64,000 bases of DNA from JBHJHP01 sp042219825 (GTDB lineage: Bacteria > Bacteroidota > Bacteroidia > Bacteroidales > UBA5342). This document shows positions 50,989 to 59,748 of the stretch, piece by piece. How positions within the stretch are numbered: the first letter of the stretch is position 1; each line of letters opens with the position of its first letter. The stretch is from contig NZ_JBHJHQ010000010.1 in NCBI RefSeq assembly GCF_042219825.1, positions 174,172-238,171 on the forward strand, in the 5' to 3' direction. Both the position numbers and the translations under genes were made by a program. Below the pieces are notes generated by a model that did no database searches, was not told the origin of the DNA, and saw only the letters and a program-made list of their open reading frames with translations.

Positions 50989-52551
50989 TTAATCCATCTC
51001 TTCCTTCAAATCAATATCTTCCATATTTTTATCGTAGAATTTATACTGGAGAAATGCAAAAGATTCTATAGGCTTAACTTTAATCTTTGATGTATATTTT
51101 TTTCTCCAGTTTCTGAGGACCGAAAAGAATCCTTTTGTAATGTATGCATAAACATACGGATGAATTTCCAGCTGAAACTCTTTTACTTTGAGCGTATTTA
51201 CAAGATAATCAATTTTGCCTTCCAACTGGTCCACAAATAAGATAGATGGCCTTATCTCTCCTTTTCCAAAACAACTCGGACATGTTTCGTCAGTTTCCTT
51301 ATGCATTTCAGGTCTTACACGCTGACGCGTTATTTGCAACAAACCAAATTTGCTTAAGGGCAAAATCTGATGCTTTGTACGATCCTGAGCCATGGCAGTC
51401 TTGATACGCTCAAAAACCTTCTGCTTATGTTCAGAACCGTGCATATCAATAAAATCAACCACGATAATACCGCCCATGTCTCTTAATCGCAACTGACGTG
51501 CAATCTCATCTGCCGCTGCAAGGTTTACCTCAAGGGCGTTTGTTTCCTGATTCTGTCCGCTACGGGATCTGTTACCACTATTGACATCTATGACATGCAA
51601 TGCCTCGGTATGCTCGATGATAAGATATGCACCGTTTTTAAAGGAGACGGTCTTTCCAAAAGAAGACTTGATTTGCTTGGTGACACCAAACTGATCAAAA
51701 ATGGGAGCATCTCCCTTATAGAGCTTAACAATCTTTTCCTGTCCTGATGATATTATGGAAACAAAATCCCTAACCTCGTTATAGACAGCTTTGTCATTTA
51801 TATAAATATTGGAGAATTCAGGATTAAGAATATCCCTCAGGATTGCAGATGTTCGACCAACCTCTTCATAGATACACTGTGGCGATTTAGCTTTGGTGAG
51901 CGCCTCTACAGTTTCTTCCCAACGTTTTACAAGCGTTTTCAGCTCTTTATCCAAATCCGCCACCTTAATACCCTCGGCAACTGTCCGTATAATAACACCA
52001 AAATTGTTGGGTTTAATGCTTTGAACCAGTTTTTTTAACCGACTTTTCTCCTCCACAGAATTAATCTTCTGTGAGACCGATATCCGGTTCGAAAAGGGCA
52101 TTAAAACCATGTATCTTCCGGCTATTGATAATTCTGACGTAAGACGCGGCCCCTTGGTAGAGATAGGTTCTTTGGCAATCTGAACAACAATCTCCATTCC
52201 ATTCTTCATCACAGAGCCAATGGAACCATTCTTATCAATATCTGATTCGTTTCTGAATTTCTGAAGCGACGGACCTTTTTTAGAGCCTGACTGCAGGGAG
52301 ATAAATTTTTTAAGTGAACTGAACTGAGGTCCGAGATCGAGATAATGCAAAAATGCATCTTTTTCGTAACCCACATCGACAAAAGCAGCATTCAATCCAG
52401 GCATGATCTTTTTAACCTTTCCAAGGTGTATATCTCCCACCGAGAATTTTACATCTCTTTGTTCGGTACTGAGTTCAACCAGCCTTTTATCTTCTAATAA
52501 TGCTATTGATATGTCTTTTGACGATACGTCAATTATGAGCTCACTGTTCAC
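50989..52551 (-). CDS. rng: Ribonuclease G/E family endoribonuclease
   Basis: The 520-residue enzyme cuts single-stranded RNA at A/U-rich sites and processes 16S rRNA and mRNAs. It has the S1 RNA-binding domain near the start (GDIHLGKVKKIMPGLNAAFV), the catalytic region with GGIIVVDFIDMH (metal-binding Asp residues), and the zinc-link CPSC. The start is GTG. There is no long C-terminal scaffold as in RNase E, so RNase G is the better name. It lies downstream of the HU and bS22-like genes but after a terminator. Confidence 0.92.
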   Translation of the reverse strand: MNSELIIDVSSKDISIALLEDKRLVELSTEQRDVKFSVGDIHLGKVKKIMPGLNAAFVDVGYEKDAFLHYLDLGPQFSSLKKFISLQSGSKKGPSLQKFRNESDIDKNGSIGSVMKNGMEIVVQIAKEPISTKGPRLTSELSIAGRYMVLMPFSNRISVSQKINSVEEKSRLKKLVQSIKPNNFGVIIRTVAEGIKVADLDKELKTLVKRWEETVEALTKAKSPQCIYEEVGRTSAILRDILNPEFSNIYINDKAVYNEVRDFVSIISSGQEKIVKLYKGDAPIFDQFGVTKQIKSSFGKTVSFKNGAYLIIEHTEALHVIDVNSGNRSRSGQNQETNALEVNLAAADEIARQLRLRDMGGIIVVDFIDMHGSEHKQKVFERIKTAMAQDRTKHQILPLSKFGLLQITRQRVRPEMHKETDETCPSCFGKGEIRPSILFVDQLEGKIDYLVNTLKVKEFQLEIHPYVYAYITKGFFSVLRNWRKKYTSKIKVKPIESFAFLQYKFYDKNMEDIDLKEEMD

Positions 52552-52591
52552 GTTTTAATTTTTCAGCCGTTTTAACAAATGGTTCGACTAC

Positions 52592-52632
52592 TTAAAAAAA
52601 GAACAAACTCTATGCATAAAGTTTGTTCTTAA
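52592..52632 (-). terminator. Intrinsic terminator after the bS22-like gene
   Basis: An 11-base perfect stem, AAGAACAAACT (52599-52609) with AGTTTGTTCTT (52620-52630), is followed on the minus strand by seven T residues. It lies between the HU/bS22 unit and rng. Confidence 0.88.
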
Positions 52633-52665
52633 GATCTTTATCTCACATAAGAGAAATAACAGGAG

Positions 52666-52758
52666 TTATTTCTTCTTCTTATGTCTGTTTTTTCTAAGTC
52701 TTTTTTTACGCTTATGCGTAGACATCTTATGTCTTTTCCTCTTTTTCCCGCTAGGCAT
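52666..52758 (-). CDS. bS22-like small ribosomal protein (AURKAIP1/COX24-domain peptide)
   Basis: A 30-codon frame starts at ATG (CAT at 52756-52758) and ends at TAA. The product is almost wholly basic: it begins MPSGKKRKRHKMSTHKRKKR and ends in four Lys. This matches the short AURKAIP1/COX24-type protein conserved in Bacteroidota, which binds the small ribosomal subunit like bS22. It is too short for usual ORF cutoffs. It lies 25 bases after the HU gene, probably on one transcript, and is closed by a strong terminator. Confidence 0.85.
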   Translation of the reverse strand: MPSGKKRKRHKMSTHKRKKRLRKNRHKKKK

Positions 52759-52783
52759 AGCTTATACTTTTAACTTGAAATAA

Positions 52784-53068
52784 TTACTTTACTGTATCTT
52801 TAACCTGTGTAATGAAAGTCTTTGCAGGTTTGAAAGAAGGTACATAATGAGCAGGAATCTTAATCGTAACACCTTTTGAAATATTACGGGCAGTTTTCTC
52901 AGCTCTTTTCTTAACGATAAAGCTACCGAATCCCCTTAAATATACGTTATTTCCGTCAGCCAGGGAACCTTTTACAGTTTCCATAAAAGCCTCTACAGTT
53001 TTCAAAACTGTCATCTTCTCAATCCCTGTATTTTTTGAAATCTCGTTGACAATATCAGCTTTAGTCAT
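52784..53068 (-). CDS. HU/IHF-family DNA-binding protein
   Basis: The 94-residue nucleoid protein has the full HU fold: MTKADIVNEISKNTGIEK, VYLRGFGSFIVKKRAEKTAR for the saddle and the arm, and the family ending PSFKPAKTF. It bends and compacts DNA. A promoter with both -33 and -7 boxes stands upstream. The bS22-like gene follows on the same strand. Confidence 0.93.
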   Translation of the reverse strand: MTKADIVNEISKNTGIEKMTVLKTVEAFMETVKGSLADGNNVYLRGFGSFIVKKRAEKTARNISKGVTIKIPAHYVPSFKPAKTFITQVKDTVK

Positions 53069-53121
53069 CTTTAATAATTTTATTTAGTTATACTTACAGA
53101 TTCCTGTTATTTTTGAGCATG

Positions 53122-53129
53122 CAAATATA
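53122..53129 (-). promoter_or_regulatory. Bacteroidota promoter for HU
   Basis: The minus strand reads TATATTTG as -7 box, with TTTG (CAAA at 53149-53152) 19 bases upstream as -33 box. Confidence 0.6.
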
Positions 53130-53187
53130 TATCTTTTATCCTACAGCACAAAAAGTAAATCCTTATTTTTTTACAAAAACAAAAAAA

Positions 53188-53937
53188 TCAGCCATTTAGC
53201 CTACTTTCTTTGCTAAAAATATTTAAAATCACAGATAATATTATATAAAACGGAATAATTACCGTAAAACTCTTCAGTCCCCAAAACATAAGTGCAAAAA
53301 GACCAGCGATTAGCAAAAGAAACCGATACCAGTTTTCACTGAAGCGAAATGATTTAAATTTTAAAGCAAATAAATTAATTGGTAAAACCAGCATGATGGC
53401 AGAAAACAAAAAAACCACAGCCAGCAAGCCCTTCAAAAACATGCCATTATCTGCAAAAACGGCTCCCTGTGATTTAATAAATAAAATAAATGCAATAACA
53501 AATAATGTATTCGCCGGTGTTGGTAATCCTATAAAATGTGATTTCTGGTTCTTGTCTATATTGAATTTTGCCAGTCGTAAAGCAGAACCCACCGCGATTA
53601 ACAACGGCAAACATATGACTGCCAAATCTATAAACCTCATAAGTGATACCTGGTCAATGTCGTGCAAGCCAATTACACTGGCAGTAAAAACTGTTGCTGC
53701 AGCGGCAGGCACAACCCCAAAACTTACCATATCCGACAGGCTGTCGAGCTGAACGCCAAACTCAGAAGTTGCATGCAGTAATCTGGCTGCAAAGCCATCG
53801 GTAAAATCAAAAAATGCAGCCACCAATATTGCAATCATTGCACTTTTAAAATCGGTATTGAACACAAAAAACAATGCTGTAATACCTGACAGCAATGAAA
53901 ACATGGTTAGTATGCTTGGAATACTTTTACGTAACAT
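53188..53937 (-). CDS. pssA: CDP-diacylglycerol-serine O-phosphatidyltransferase
   Basis: The 249-residue membrane enzyme makes phosphatidylserine from CDP-diacylglycerol and serine. The CDP-alcohol phosphotransferase signature is complete: FDFTDGFAAR, then GVQLDSLSD, giving D-G-x2-A-R-x8-G-x3-D-x3-D. Six or more membrane helices are seen. It is the last gene of the rsfS-ftsH-LUD-cdsA-psd-pssA operon, two bases after psd, and provides the substrate for psd. Confidence 0.93.
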   Translation of the reverse strand: MLRKSIPSILTMFSLLSGITALFFVFNTDFKSAMIAILVAAFFDFTDGFAARLLHATSEFGVQLDSLSDMVSFGVVPAAAATVFTASVIGLHDIDQVSLMRFIDLAVICLPLLIAVGSALRLAKFNIDKNQKSHFIGLPTPANTLFVIAFILFIKSQGAVFADNGMFLKGLLAVVFLFSAIMLVLPINLFALKFKSFRFSENWYRFLLLIAGLFALMFWGLKSFTVIIPFYIILSVILNIFSKESRLNG

Positions 53938-53939
53938 TT

Positions 53940-54596
53940 TCAGAATTTTGTAATTTGGCTTATGCCTCCTTTAACACGATCACCAACAGCAACATCCAGC
54001 GGTGTACCTACCGGTAGTATCAAATCTACCCTTGACCCGAACTTAATAAAGCCCATGTCCTTATTCTGCACCGCTATTTCACCTTCTTTGGCATAGGTAA
54101 CAATGCGTCTTGCCATAGCACCTGCAATCTGACGAATCATAACCTCCCTGCCCGGTTCAAATTCCAGTACAATCGTGGCGCGTTCATTCTCGGTGCTGGC
54201 CTTAGGTAAAAATGCTGCATAAAATCGTCCTGAATGATGCCTGTAATAACGCACGAGTCCGTTTATAGGCCACCTGTTAACATGCACACTTGAAATGGAC
54301 ATAAATATAGATACCTGTAACCGTTTATCCTTGAAATATTCAGGTTCAAAAACCTCTTCGATTACAACAACTCTTCCGTCAGCAGGCGAGATAAGTTTTT
54401 GTTCGTGGTGCACAAAATCCCGGTTTGGATTTCGAAAAAAAAGAGATACAAATATGAAGAATAGTATTGATGCCGTTGTGGTCAATGATTTAGCCACCTC
54501 ATTGGATGAATAAATGGCAATGGCCAGATTGACCATTAATAGGATCAACAAAAACACCAGTAAAATAGTCCTTCCTTCTTTGTGAATCTTAATCAT
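53940..54596 (-). CDS. psd: Phosphatidylserine decarboxylase proenzyme
   Basis: The 218-residue enzyme turns phosphatidylserine into phosphatidylethanolamine. It is the short, archaeal-type form, with an N-terminal membrane anchor, VHVNRWPINGLV, and the self-cleavage site Gly-Ser in IKFGSRVDLILP, which yields the pyruvoyl group. It lies between cdsA and pssA with gaps of 4 and 2 bases, so the three successive phospholipid steps are encoded together. Confidence 0.93.
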   Translation of the reverse strand: MIKIHKEGRTILLVFLLILLMVNLAIAIYSSNEVAKSLTTTASILFFIFVSLFFRNPNRDFVHHEQKLISPADGRVVVIEEVFEPEYFKDKRLQVSIFMSISSVHVNRWPINGLVRYYRHHSGRFYAAFLPKASTENERATIVLEFEPGREVMIRQIAGAMARRIVTYAKEGEIAVQNKDMGFIKFGSRVDLILPVGTPLDVAVGDRVKGGISQITKF

Positions 54597-54600
54597 TCCT

Positions 54601-55410
54601 TCACTGAATTATTACCAATAACATTGAAACAGCCGGTAATGCAAAAATAAAACTATCCAGCCTGTCAAGTATTCCCCCGTGCCCCGGTATAATGTTACCA
54701 GAATCTTTTATACCTGCTTCTCTTTTGAACCTTGACTCAACAAGGTCTCCTAAATTTGCTGCAATTATAGCAATTAAAATAAATATCTCAAACTCAACCA
54801 ATTCAAATCCGTTTACCCAATTGAACCTGTGAACCAGAATCCCTGCAATAACAGACATTACAGCACCACCAATCAGCCCTTCCCATGATTTTTTAGGCGA
54901 AACGGAAGGCATTAGCTTATGCTTACCAAAAGATACCCCGAAAAGATATGCAAAAGAATCATTTACCCAAATGATAATAAACAACAAAAGCAGGTTGTTT
55001 GATGTAAATCCCCACTGGTTTCCAAACCATACCGGAATAAGCGCAAAGGGAATACCTACATAAATGATTGAAAATGTAAGCAGAGACTTATTCGGTTTCA
55101 TATGAGGACGTGTAAATAAGAAAAGGGACAGCATGATTACAATGGTACCAGCTCCGCCAGCTAAAAAACTTACTATATCCGGATCATGACGCATTAAATG
55201 CATGGCCACAAAAAGCACAAGTGCCAACAATGAAGTTGATATAAACGTTCCCCGGGAAAAAGTTTCATCAGACATTTTCTGAAACTCCCATATCCCAAGG
55301 ATCATAAGCAAAGGAAAAACAATATAGCCTACCTGATAGTACCGGGTGGCCAAATAGATAATCGCAACATATACGATACCGGAAAGTGTCCGGACCAATA
55401 AATTTTTCAT
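54601..55410 (-). CDS. cdsA: Phosphatidate cytidylyltransferase
   Basis: The 269-residue membrane enzyme makes CDP-diacylglycerol from phosphatidate and CTP. It has seven or eight helices and the family signature GDLVESRFKREAGIKDSGN followed by PGHGGILDRLDS, as well as SPKKSWEGLIGG. It supplies pssA in the same operon. Confidence 0.95.
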   Translation of the reverse strand: MKNLLVRTLSGIVYVAIIYLATRYYQVGYIVFPLLMILGIWEFQKMSDETFSRGTFISTSLLALVLFVAMHLMRHDPDIVSFLAGGAGTIVIMLSLFLFTRPHMKPNKSLLTFSIIYVGIPFALIPVWFGNQWGFTSNNLLLLFIIIWVNDSFAYLFGVSFGKHKLMPSVSPKKSWEGLIGGAVMSVIAGILVHRFNWVNGFELVEFEIFILIAIIAANLGDLVESRFKREAGIKDSGNIIPGHGGILDRLDSFIFALPAVSMLLVIIQ

Positions 55411-55413
55411 TTG

Positions 55414-56055
55414 CTAAGCCTGTTTTGAATGGTTTGAAATCATTTCATTATCAGGCAACAAAAATACAATTAGTTTTTTTGGTCCGTGCGCTCCAAGCAC
55501 TAAAGTTTTTTCAATATCTGCGGTTCTGCTGGGGCCTGTTATAAGTGAAATCATGGATGGCAGGGCTTCATGTTTCATCTTTATTGCATCCAAACCATCT
55601 TTAATAAAAGGAACTAACTGACTGGAGTAAGCAACAACAAAAAGCACCGGAGGGAAAACGTGGTTTCTTCTGTTTCCACCACTTTTTGAAGAAACCAATA
55701 CCGATCCGGTGGATGCAATCAATGCTTCACAAGGCACTATAAATGCATCATCATTATCAGCCGTTGATTTATATGATAATCCGGTTTGACTGGCTAAAGT
55801 TTCTGAACTACATGTAACGTCAGCTATTTCTTCCTCACTCAAATGAGATTTAACCTTTTCAACCAGTTCTTTATAGGACGATAACTTATAAAAAACCCCA
55901 CTGACTTTCTCAATCTGTTTTTTAAACTCTGCACTTAAATCTTCATCAATTGATACAAGCTCATTCTTATTCCAGTCCGGTTCCTCAACATCAAAAAGCT
56001 TTTTACCGGATGAAACCTGACGGATACGATTTAATATGCTGTCTTTGGAACTCAT
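55414..56055 (-). CDS. LUD-domain (LutC/YkgG-like) protein
   Basis: The 213-residue cytoplasmic protein has the LUD (lactate-utilisation) domain: an N-terminal helix SSKDSILNRIRQVSSGKK, CEALIASTGSVLVSS and SLITGPSRTADIEKTLVLGAHGPK, the last with the typical GPSRTADIE. In lut operons LutC works with LutA and LutB in lactate oxidation, but here it is alone, between ftsH and cdsA. The start overlaps the ftsH stop. This position looks conserved in Bacteroidota; its role there is unknown. Confidence 0.85.
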   Translation of the reverse strand: MSSKDSILNRIRQVSSGKKLFDVEEPDWNKNELVSIDEDLSAEFKKQIEKVSGVFYKLSSYKELVEKVKSHLSEEEIADVTCSSETLASQTGLSYKSTADNDDAFIVPCEALIASTGSVLVSSKSGGNRRNHVFPPVLFVVAYSSQLVPFIKDGLDAIKMKHEALPSMISLITGPSRTADIEKTLVLGAHGPKKLIVFLLPDNEMISNHSKQA

Positions 56056-58181
56056 CAGGATTCAGCAGTTTTCTCCTTTCCTTCCTCCTTACTTTCTTCA
56101 AGTCCCGGTGTTTCTTTAACTGTACTGTCTGTTTCTTTTGGAGTCTTTTTTGCAGCAGAAGCCGTCTTCAATTTTTTTGTCTTAGAAGTGCTTTTACTTA
56201 CACCATCAATTTCCTTTTTTGGTGAGGAATACTTCACCATTTCTTTTTTCCATGGGCGTTCTCCAAATATCTCCACCATATCTTCAGTAAAGATTACTTC
56301 TTTCTCAAGTAACTTTTCTGCCAGCTTCTTGTGTCCTTCTTTATTTTTGGTCAAAATATCCTTTGCTCTCTGATATTGCTCGTCAACCAGCTTTTTAACC
56401 TCAACATCTATTGATTCAGCCGTTTTCTCACTATATGGTTTTGTAAAGCTGTATTCACCACCCATAGAATCATAGTAACTGATGTTACCTATAATATCAC
56501 TCATTCCAAGATAAGAAACCATGCCGTAAGCCGATTTGGTAACACGTTCAAGGTCGTTAAGCGCTCCTGACGAAATCCGGCCAAATACAATATCCTCTGC
56601 AGCGCGTCCTCCCAAAGTAGAACACATTTCGTCAAGCAACTGCTCTTTGGTGGTTAACTGACGTTCCTCCGGCAGATACCAGGCAGCACCTAAAGCTTTC
56701 CCACGTGGTACAATGGTTACCTTAACCAATGGATGCGCATATTCAAGCAACCAGCTAACTGTAGCATGACCTGCTTCATGATATGCAATGGCTTTCTTTT
56801 CATCCATTGTGATGATTTTGTTACGCTTTTCAAGACCACCTATGATCCTGTCAACGGCATCAAGAAAGTCCTGCCTTTGGATTACTTTTTTCTCCTTACG
56901 TGCTGCAATCAACGCGGCCTCGTTACATACATTGGCAATGTCCGCACCCGAAAAGCCAGGTGTCTGTTTAGCCATTAATTCTGAATCAACTGATTCATCA
57001 ATTTTTAACGGACGTAAATGAACCTGAAATATTTCTTTACGTTCATTCAGATCCGGTAATTCCACATGAATCTGGCGATCGAAACGCCCTGCCCGCATCA
57101 GTGCCTTATCCAGAATATCTGCCCTGTTGGTTGCTGCCAGAATGATAACACCACTATTGGTATCAAAACCATCCATTTCAGTCAATAACTGGTTCAGTGT
57201 ATTTTCGCGTTCATCATTCGAACTCATATTTGGTGTTTTTCCCCTTGCACGACCAATGGCATCAATCTCATCGATAAATACGATACAAGGTGCCTTCTCT
57301 TTAGCCTGTTTGAACAAATCACGCACCCGTGACGCACCAACACCTACGAACATTTCCACAAAATCGGATCCTGAAAGAGAAAAGAAAGGTACGTTAGCTT
57401 CACCTGCCACCGCACGTGCGAGTAATGTTTTACCGGTTCCGGGAGGGCCTACCAGCAGGGCTCCTTTAGGGATCTTACCACCCAGTTCCGTATATTTCTG
57501 CGGACTTTTCAGGAACGAAACAATCTCTTCCACTTCCTGTTTGGCTTCAGCAAGCCCCGCAACATCATTAAAGTTAATCTTGATATTTGATTCCCGGTCA
57601 AACAATTTAGCTTTTGATTTCCCTACACTAAAAATTCCGCCTGGTCCGCCACCAGCCTGTGACGACATACGCCGCATAATGTAAAACCACAGAACTATTA
57701 AGACAATGAAAGGCAGAAAACTCAGAAAACTTCCCCAGTATTCAGGCTGCTCTTCGTAACGTATATCTGTTAATTTATCGTCTTTATTCTGTTCGTTGGC
57801 AGCATCCACATCGTTGGTAAGAATTTCTACACTCGGAATCTTTACTGTGTAATGTGGTCCGGGCGTTTTATCATTGCCATCTTTGATATATTCGCTGATC
57901 TTTTCAGGCTTCAGATAAATCTCTGCTTTATCCTGATTCGTGATAACATCTATTCTTTTAATGGCATTATCTTTAAGAATGGTATTTTTAAATGTACCAT
58001 AAGCCATTGAATTTGAATCGGAGCCATTCCCATATACACTTAATACCACAAGAAAAATGGCGATGAGACCATAGATCCAGTAAAGATTAAATTTAGGTTT
58101 CATCGGAGGCATCTTGTCTCCGGGTTTTGGCCTCGACCCGCCAGCTGAAGGTCTTCGTTGTGAATTATTATTTTCTTCCAT
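56055..58181 (-). CDS. ftsH: ATP-dependent zinc metalloprotease FtsH
   Basis: The 708-residue membrane-bound AAA+ protease degrades unassembled membrane proteins and some regulators. It has two N-terminal helices with a periplasmic part between them, Walker A GPPGTGKT, Walker B IVFIDEIDAIGRARG, the second region of homology RAGRFDRQI and the zinc site HEAGH. The frame extends upstream to 58226, but MEENNNSQRR at 58181 is the likely start, two bases after rsfS. The C-terminal tail is Lys/Glu-rich and unstructured. Confidence 0.95.
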   Translation of the reverse strand: MEENNNSQRRPSAGGSRPKPGDKMPPMKPKFNLYWIYGLIAIFLVVLSVYGNGSDSNSMAYGTFKNTILKDNAIKRIDVITNQDKAEIYLKPEKISEYIKDGNDKTPGPHYTVKIPSVEILTNDVDAANEQNKDDKLTDIRYEEQPEYWGSFLSFLPFIVLIVLWFYIMRRMSSQAGGGPGGIFSVGKSKAKLFDRESNIKINFNDVAGLAEAKQEVEEIVSFLKSPQKYTELGGKIPKGALLVGPPGTGKTLLARAVAGEANVPFFSLSGSDFVEMFVGVGASRVRDLFKQAKEKAPCIVFIDEIDAIGRARGKTPNMSSNDERENTLNQLLTEMDGFDTNSGVIILAATNRADILDKALMRAGRFDRQIHVELPDLNERKEIFQVHLRPLKIDESVDSELMAKQTPGFSGADIANVCNEAALIAARKEKKVIQRQDFLDAVDRIIGGLEKRNKIITMDEKKAIAYHEAGHATVSWLLEYAHPLVKVTIVPRGKALGAAWYLPEERQLTTKEQLLDEMCSTLGGRAAEDIVFGRISSGALNDLERVTKSAYGMVSYLGMSDIIGNISYYDSMGGEYSFTKPYSEKTAESIDVEVKKLVDEQYQRAKDILTKNKEGHKKLAEKLLEKEVIFTEDMVEIFGERPWKKEMVKYSSPKKEIDGVSKSTSKTKKLKTASAAKKTPKETDSTVKETPGLEESKEEGKEKTAES

Positions 58182-58183
58182 AA

Positions 58184-58543
58184 TTAATAAATATCCTCTA
58201 TCCATGTTATATCTGCATCTGCCCAAAGAGATTCAATTTTATAAAATTGGCGCGGCTCTCTTTGAAACACATGCACTATTAAGTTACCGTAATCTACCGC
58301 TATCCATTCTGAATTTTTAAATCCGTCCTTATTGATGGGCTTATCATCAATTTGCTTACGGACATAATCTATAACAGAATCTGCAACTGCGTTCACATGA
58401 GTTGTAGAATCACCTTCACAAATAACGAAATATGAACAAACAGAATTTTCCAGTTTAGTCATATCCACCACCGCAATTCGTTTTCCTTTTTTTTCCTGTA
58501 TCCCTTCTACTACTTTTTGAACAAGCAAATCAGCCTCTGCCAT
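58184..58543 (-). CDS. rsfS: Ribosome silencing factor RsfS
   Basis: The 119-residue protein (counting the chosen start at 58543) binds ribosomal protein uL14 and blocks subunit joining when nutrients are short. Signatures are LLVQKVVEGIQEKKGKRIAV, YFVICEGDSTTHVNAVADSV and the late EWIAVDYGNLIVHVF. The frame is open to 58576, but that start would lie directly at the predicted transcription start, so the shorter one is preferred. It is the first gene of the rsfS-ftsH-LUD-cdsA-psd-pssA operon. Confidence 0.92.
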   Translation of the reverse strand: MAEADLLVQKVVEGIQEKKGKRIAVVDMTKLENSVCSYFVICEGDSTTHVNAVADSVIDYVRKQIDDKPINKDGFKNSEWIAVDYGNLIVHVFQREPRQFYKIESLWADADITWIEDIY

Positions 58544-58584
58544 ATAAAATTTAGAATTTAACTCCTTTATTAACAAATTCCATG

Positions 58585-58592
58585 CAAAGATA
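58585..58592 (-). promoter_or_regulatory. Bacteroidota -7 box for the rsfS operon
   Basis: The minus strand reads TATCTTTG, 41 bases upstream of the chosen rsfS start. Confidence 0.5.
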
Positions 58593-58666
58593 GTTTTTAT
58601 GACAAAAAATAGTGGTATTAAAATTCTTTAAAACCTATTTAGATTGGTAGTCGTATCAAATTAGCT

Positions 58667-58674
58667 TAATTTTG
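58667..58674 (+). promoter_or_regulatory. Bacteroidota promoter for folB
   Basis: TAATTTTG as -7 box with TTG at 58644-58646, 20 bases upstream, as -33 element. It stands 22 bases before the folB start. Confidence 0.55.
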
Positions 58675-58696
58675 CAACCTGATTTTTTAAGAAAAG

Positions 58697-59047
58697 ATGG
58701 GAATAATTGAACTTGAAAACATGGAGTTTTTCGCTTTTCACGGCTGTTTCAGGGAAGAGCAGGTGGTTGGAAACTCCTTTATGGTGAATGTAAGGATGGA
58801 AGGTGATTTCAGTGTTCCTGCTGAGAGTGACAATATTGCAGATGCCGTAAACTACCAGATCATTTTTAACCTGGTGAAAGAACAAATGTCTGTAACTTCA
58901 CACTTACTGGAACATGTGGCAAAACGAATTCTGGATGCGATTTATGCAAAATATCCTGATTTAGTCAAAGCTTCGGTCAAAGTATCCAAGGTAAATCCAC
59001 CACTTGGTGGTCAGACACAACAGGTTAGCGTAACGCTCTCGCGTTAA
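58697..59047 (+). CDS. folB: Dihydroneopterin aldolase
   Basis: The 116-residue enzyme of folate synthesis splits dihydroneopterin to 6-hydroxymethyl-dihydropterin. The family pattern is clear: MGIIELENMEFFAFHGCFREE, the catalytic Glu22 region, AVNYQIIFNLVKEQM, LLEHVAKRI with the pterin-binding Glu, and KVNPPLGG. It is a single gene; its stop overlaps the stop of the convergent yjjG-like gene by two bases. Confidence 0.92.
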   Translation: MGIIELENMEFFAFHGCFREEQVVGNSFMVNVRMEGDFSVPAESDNIADAVNYQIIFNLVKEQMSVTSHLLEHVAKRILDAIYAKYPDLVKASVKVSKVNPPLGGQTQQVSVTLSR

Positions 59048-59748
59048 AAAATTTCGAGAAGCTCGTCCAGTTTTTTTATGGTCCAGGTGGCCAAACCATG
59101 ATTTTCGGGTAGTTTACTGTAATCAAAATACACCTGATCCATGCCAAAAGATTTGGCACCTTCAATGTCAGCCTCAATATTATCGCCAATCATCACACTT
59201 TCTGACTTTCTGGCATTCACCGACTTCACCGCATATTCAAATATCACACGGGATGGTTTCTGCGCCTTCACTTCTTCTGAAAGAACTACCTTTTTAAAGT
59301 ATGGCGCCAACCCCGTTAAATCCATTTTCCGGTTCTGGACTTCAACAAAACCATTTGAAATAATGTACAAATTGTAGCTTTCATGAAGCTTTTTTACCAC
59401 GTTCAGGGCATTGTCCACCAGAATGTTTTTATCGGAACAGAACTGTAAAAAATCTTCTGCCAGTGACGTTGTCAGATCCTCATCACGAATATTCTTTACA
59501 GCCAGTGTTTCCCTGAAACGCCCGTATTTAACATCATCCTTCTTCAGTTTATTGACTTTATATTCGTTCCAGAGCCTGATATTAATCTCAGAGTATGCTG
59601 CAAAAAATTCATCGAAATTACTGAACCATTTACTGAGTTGATGCTTGTCAAAACACTCTTTTAGTGACATTAATGCGCAGGCATCAAAATCGAATAATGT
59701 ATTATCCAGATCAAAAAAAAGATGTTTGTATTTTTTAGTCAACTTCAT
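59044..59748 (-). CDS. YjjG-family HAD nucleotidase
   Basis: The 234-residue protein (from the chosen start) is a HAD phosphatase with motif I LFFDLDNTLFDF, motif II YIISNGF, lysine in EVKAQKPSRVIFE and motif IV MIGDNIEADIEGAKSFG. The YjjG type removes phosphate from non-canonical pyrimidine nucleotides and keeps them out of DNA. The frame extends to 59775, but MKLTKKYKHL at 59748 is the likelier start; it still overlaps the end of rsmI by 14 bases, so the two are coupled. Confidence 0.88.
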   Translation of the reverse strand: MKLTKKYKHLFFDLDNTLFDFDACALMSLKECFDKHQLSKWFSNFDEFFAAYSEINIRLWNEYKVNKLKKDDVKYGRFRETLAVKNIRDEDLTTSLAEDFLQFCSDKNILVDNALNVVKKLHESYNLYIISNGFVEVQNRKMDLTGLAPYFKKVVLSEEVKAQKPSRVIFEYAVKSVNARKSESVMIGDNIEADIEGAKSFGMDQVYFDYSKLPENHGLATWTIKKLDELLEIF

